Source: Methanosarcinales archaeon | GTDB taxonomy: Archaea > Halobacteriota > Methanosarcinia > Methanosarcinales > Methanogasteraceae | Direction of reading: 5' to 3' | NCBI GenBank assembly: GCA_030609345.1 | Contig: JAUWCK010000080.1 | Location: forward strand, 1-5,798 | DNA: 5,798 nt | Shown here: positions 5,551 through 5,798 of the stretch, piece by piece | Layout: each line of letters opens with the position of its first letter | How positions within the stretch are numbered: position 1 is the stretch's first letter | Translations under genes and position numbers: made by a program | The notes under the pieces: model-generated | Databases searched by the model: none | Told to the model about the DNA's origin: nothing | Seen by the model: the letters and a program-made list of their open reading frames with translations, nothing else

Positions 5551-5798
5551 GGTAACGATGGTTTTGTGGTTTTATGTGTGATCTTCCCGTGCGCCAAAAC
5601 CTTTCCTTTCGATATAATTTCGCTGATGAATGGGTCACCGATATCTAAACGATGTTTAACCTCTGCTGGCGTCTTTACAAGGATGTCGAAGTCGATTTTT
5701 TTGTAATGATCGCGTAATAGCTTGTTCACTGCTACCATGCGTTCAATCTCTCTTTTGTTGGTTTCCATGATTACGAGAATGTCTATATCGCTTTTTTC
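5547..5798 (-). CDS. Minimal nucleotidyltransferase (MNT) domain protein, N-terminus outside window
   Basis: The frame is open from the right edge (5798) to TGA at 5549-5547, giving the last 83 residues. It opens with KSDIDILVIME, the second half of the nucleotidyltransferase signature GS-x9-DxD; both aspartates are present, while the Gly-Ser part lies beyond the edge. IDFDILVKTPAEVKHRL then matches the next core strand, and GDPFISEIISKGKVLA the usual C-terminal helix of this roughly 100-120-residue family. An internal Met at 5768 is in frame but would remove the active site, so it is not the start. The family transfers nucleotides to a partner; many members pair with a HEPN protein as toxin-antitoxin modules, others stand alone. 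No HEPN gene is visible. The stop overlaps the herA start by 4 bases, suggesting one operon. The DNA looks more AT-rich than herA, which may mean separate ancestry. The domain is secure; the partner and role are unknown. Confidence 0.85.
   Translation of the reverse strand, partial: EKSDIDILVIMETNKREIERMVAVNKLLRDHYKKIDFDILVKTPAEVKHRLDIGDPFISEIISKGKVLAHGKITHKTTKPSLP

Noticed and set aside
4399..5706. Two long plus-strand open frames (about 225 and 208 codons) opposite herA
   Set aside because: They lie antisense to a clearly conserved protein, have arginine/aspartate-rich sequence without motifs, and arise from GC-rich codon use in herA.
1..5798. CRISPR arrays, insertion-sequence ends, rRNA genes
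   Set aside because: No regularly spaced direct repeats, no transposase, no long terminal inverted repeats and no rRNA sequence were seen.

Overview
The window is most likely a piece of a euryarchaeal chromosome of the methanogen/ANME type. The main evidence is a complete type-2 seryl-tRNA synthetase, a form largely confined to methanogen-related archaea, next to the small subunit (DP1) of archaeal family-D DNA polymerase. A HerA-type DNA-translocating ATPase and TATA-type promoters placed for leaderless or nearly leaderless transcripts agree with this. The genes are moderately GC-rich; the promoters are AT-rich islands.

Layout. Positions 1-172 (+) hold the 3' end of a gene whose last 56 residues resemble the C-terminus of archaeal serine hydroxymethyltransferase. 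A TATA-like element near 222-229 then precedes serS (254-1747, +). A 227-base GC-rich spacer (1748-1974) carries several small hairpins and its own TATA-like element before polB/DP1 (1975-3513, +). An AT-rich stretch (3514 to about 3765) has a strong promoter and the start of a small CxxC protein. Near 3760-3770 the base composition jumps from roughly 36% to 61% GC, and the reading frame continues into sequence that does not look like the same protein. On the minus strand, herA (3916-5550) overlaps by 4 bases the end of a nucleotidyltransferase-fold gene that enters from the right edge (5547-5798, incomplete). A 38-codon ORF with a strong Shine-Dalgarno sequence follows herA on the same strand and runs into the same composition junction.

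The left half is housekeeping: serine/one-carbon metabolism, serine charging of tRNA, and replication. In the right half, herA would normally act with the nuclease NurA in DNA-end resection, often beside mre11-rad50. Neither partner is visible here; its coupled neighbour is a minimal nucleotidyltransferase. No new multi-gene system is demonstrated. The points most worth a second look are the composition junction at about 3765 with a broken ORF on each strand, the nucleotidyltransferase-herA coupling, the glycine-rich insertion in HerA, and the structured spacer before polB.
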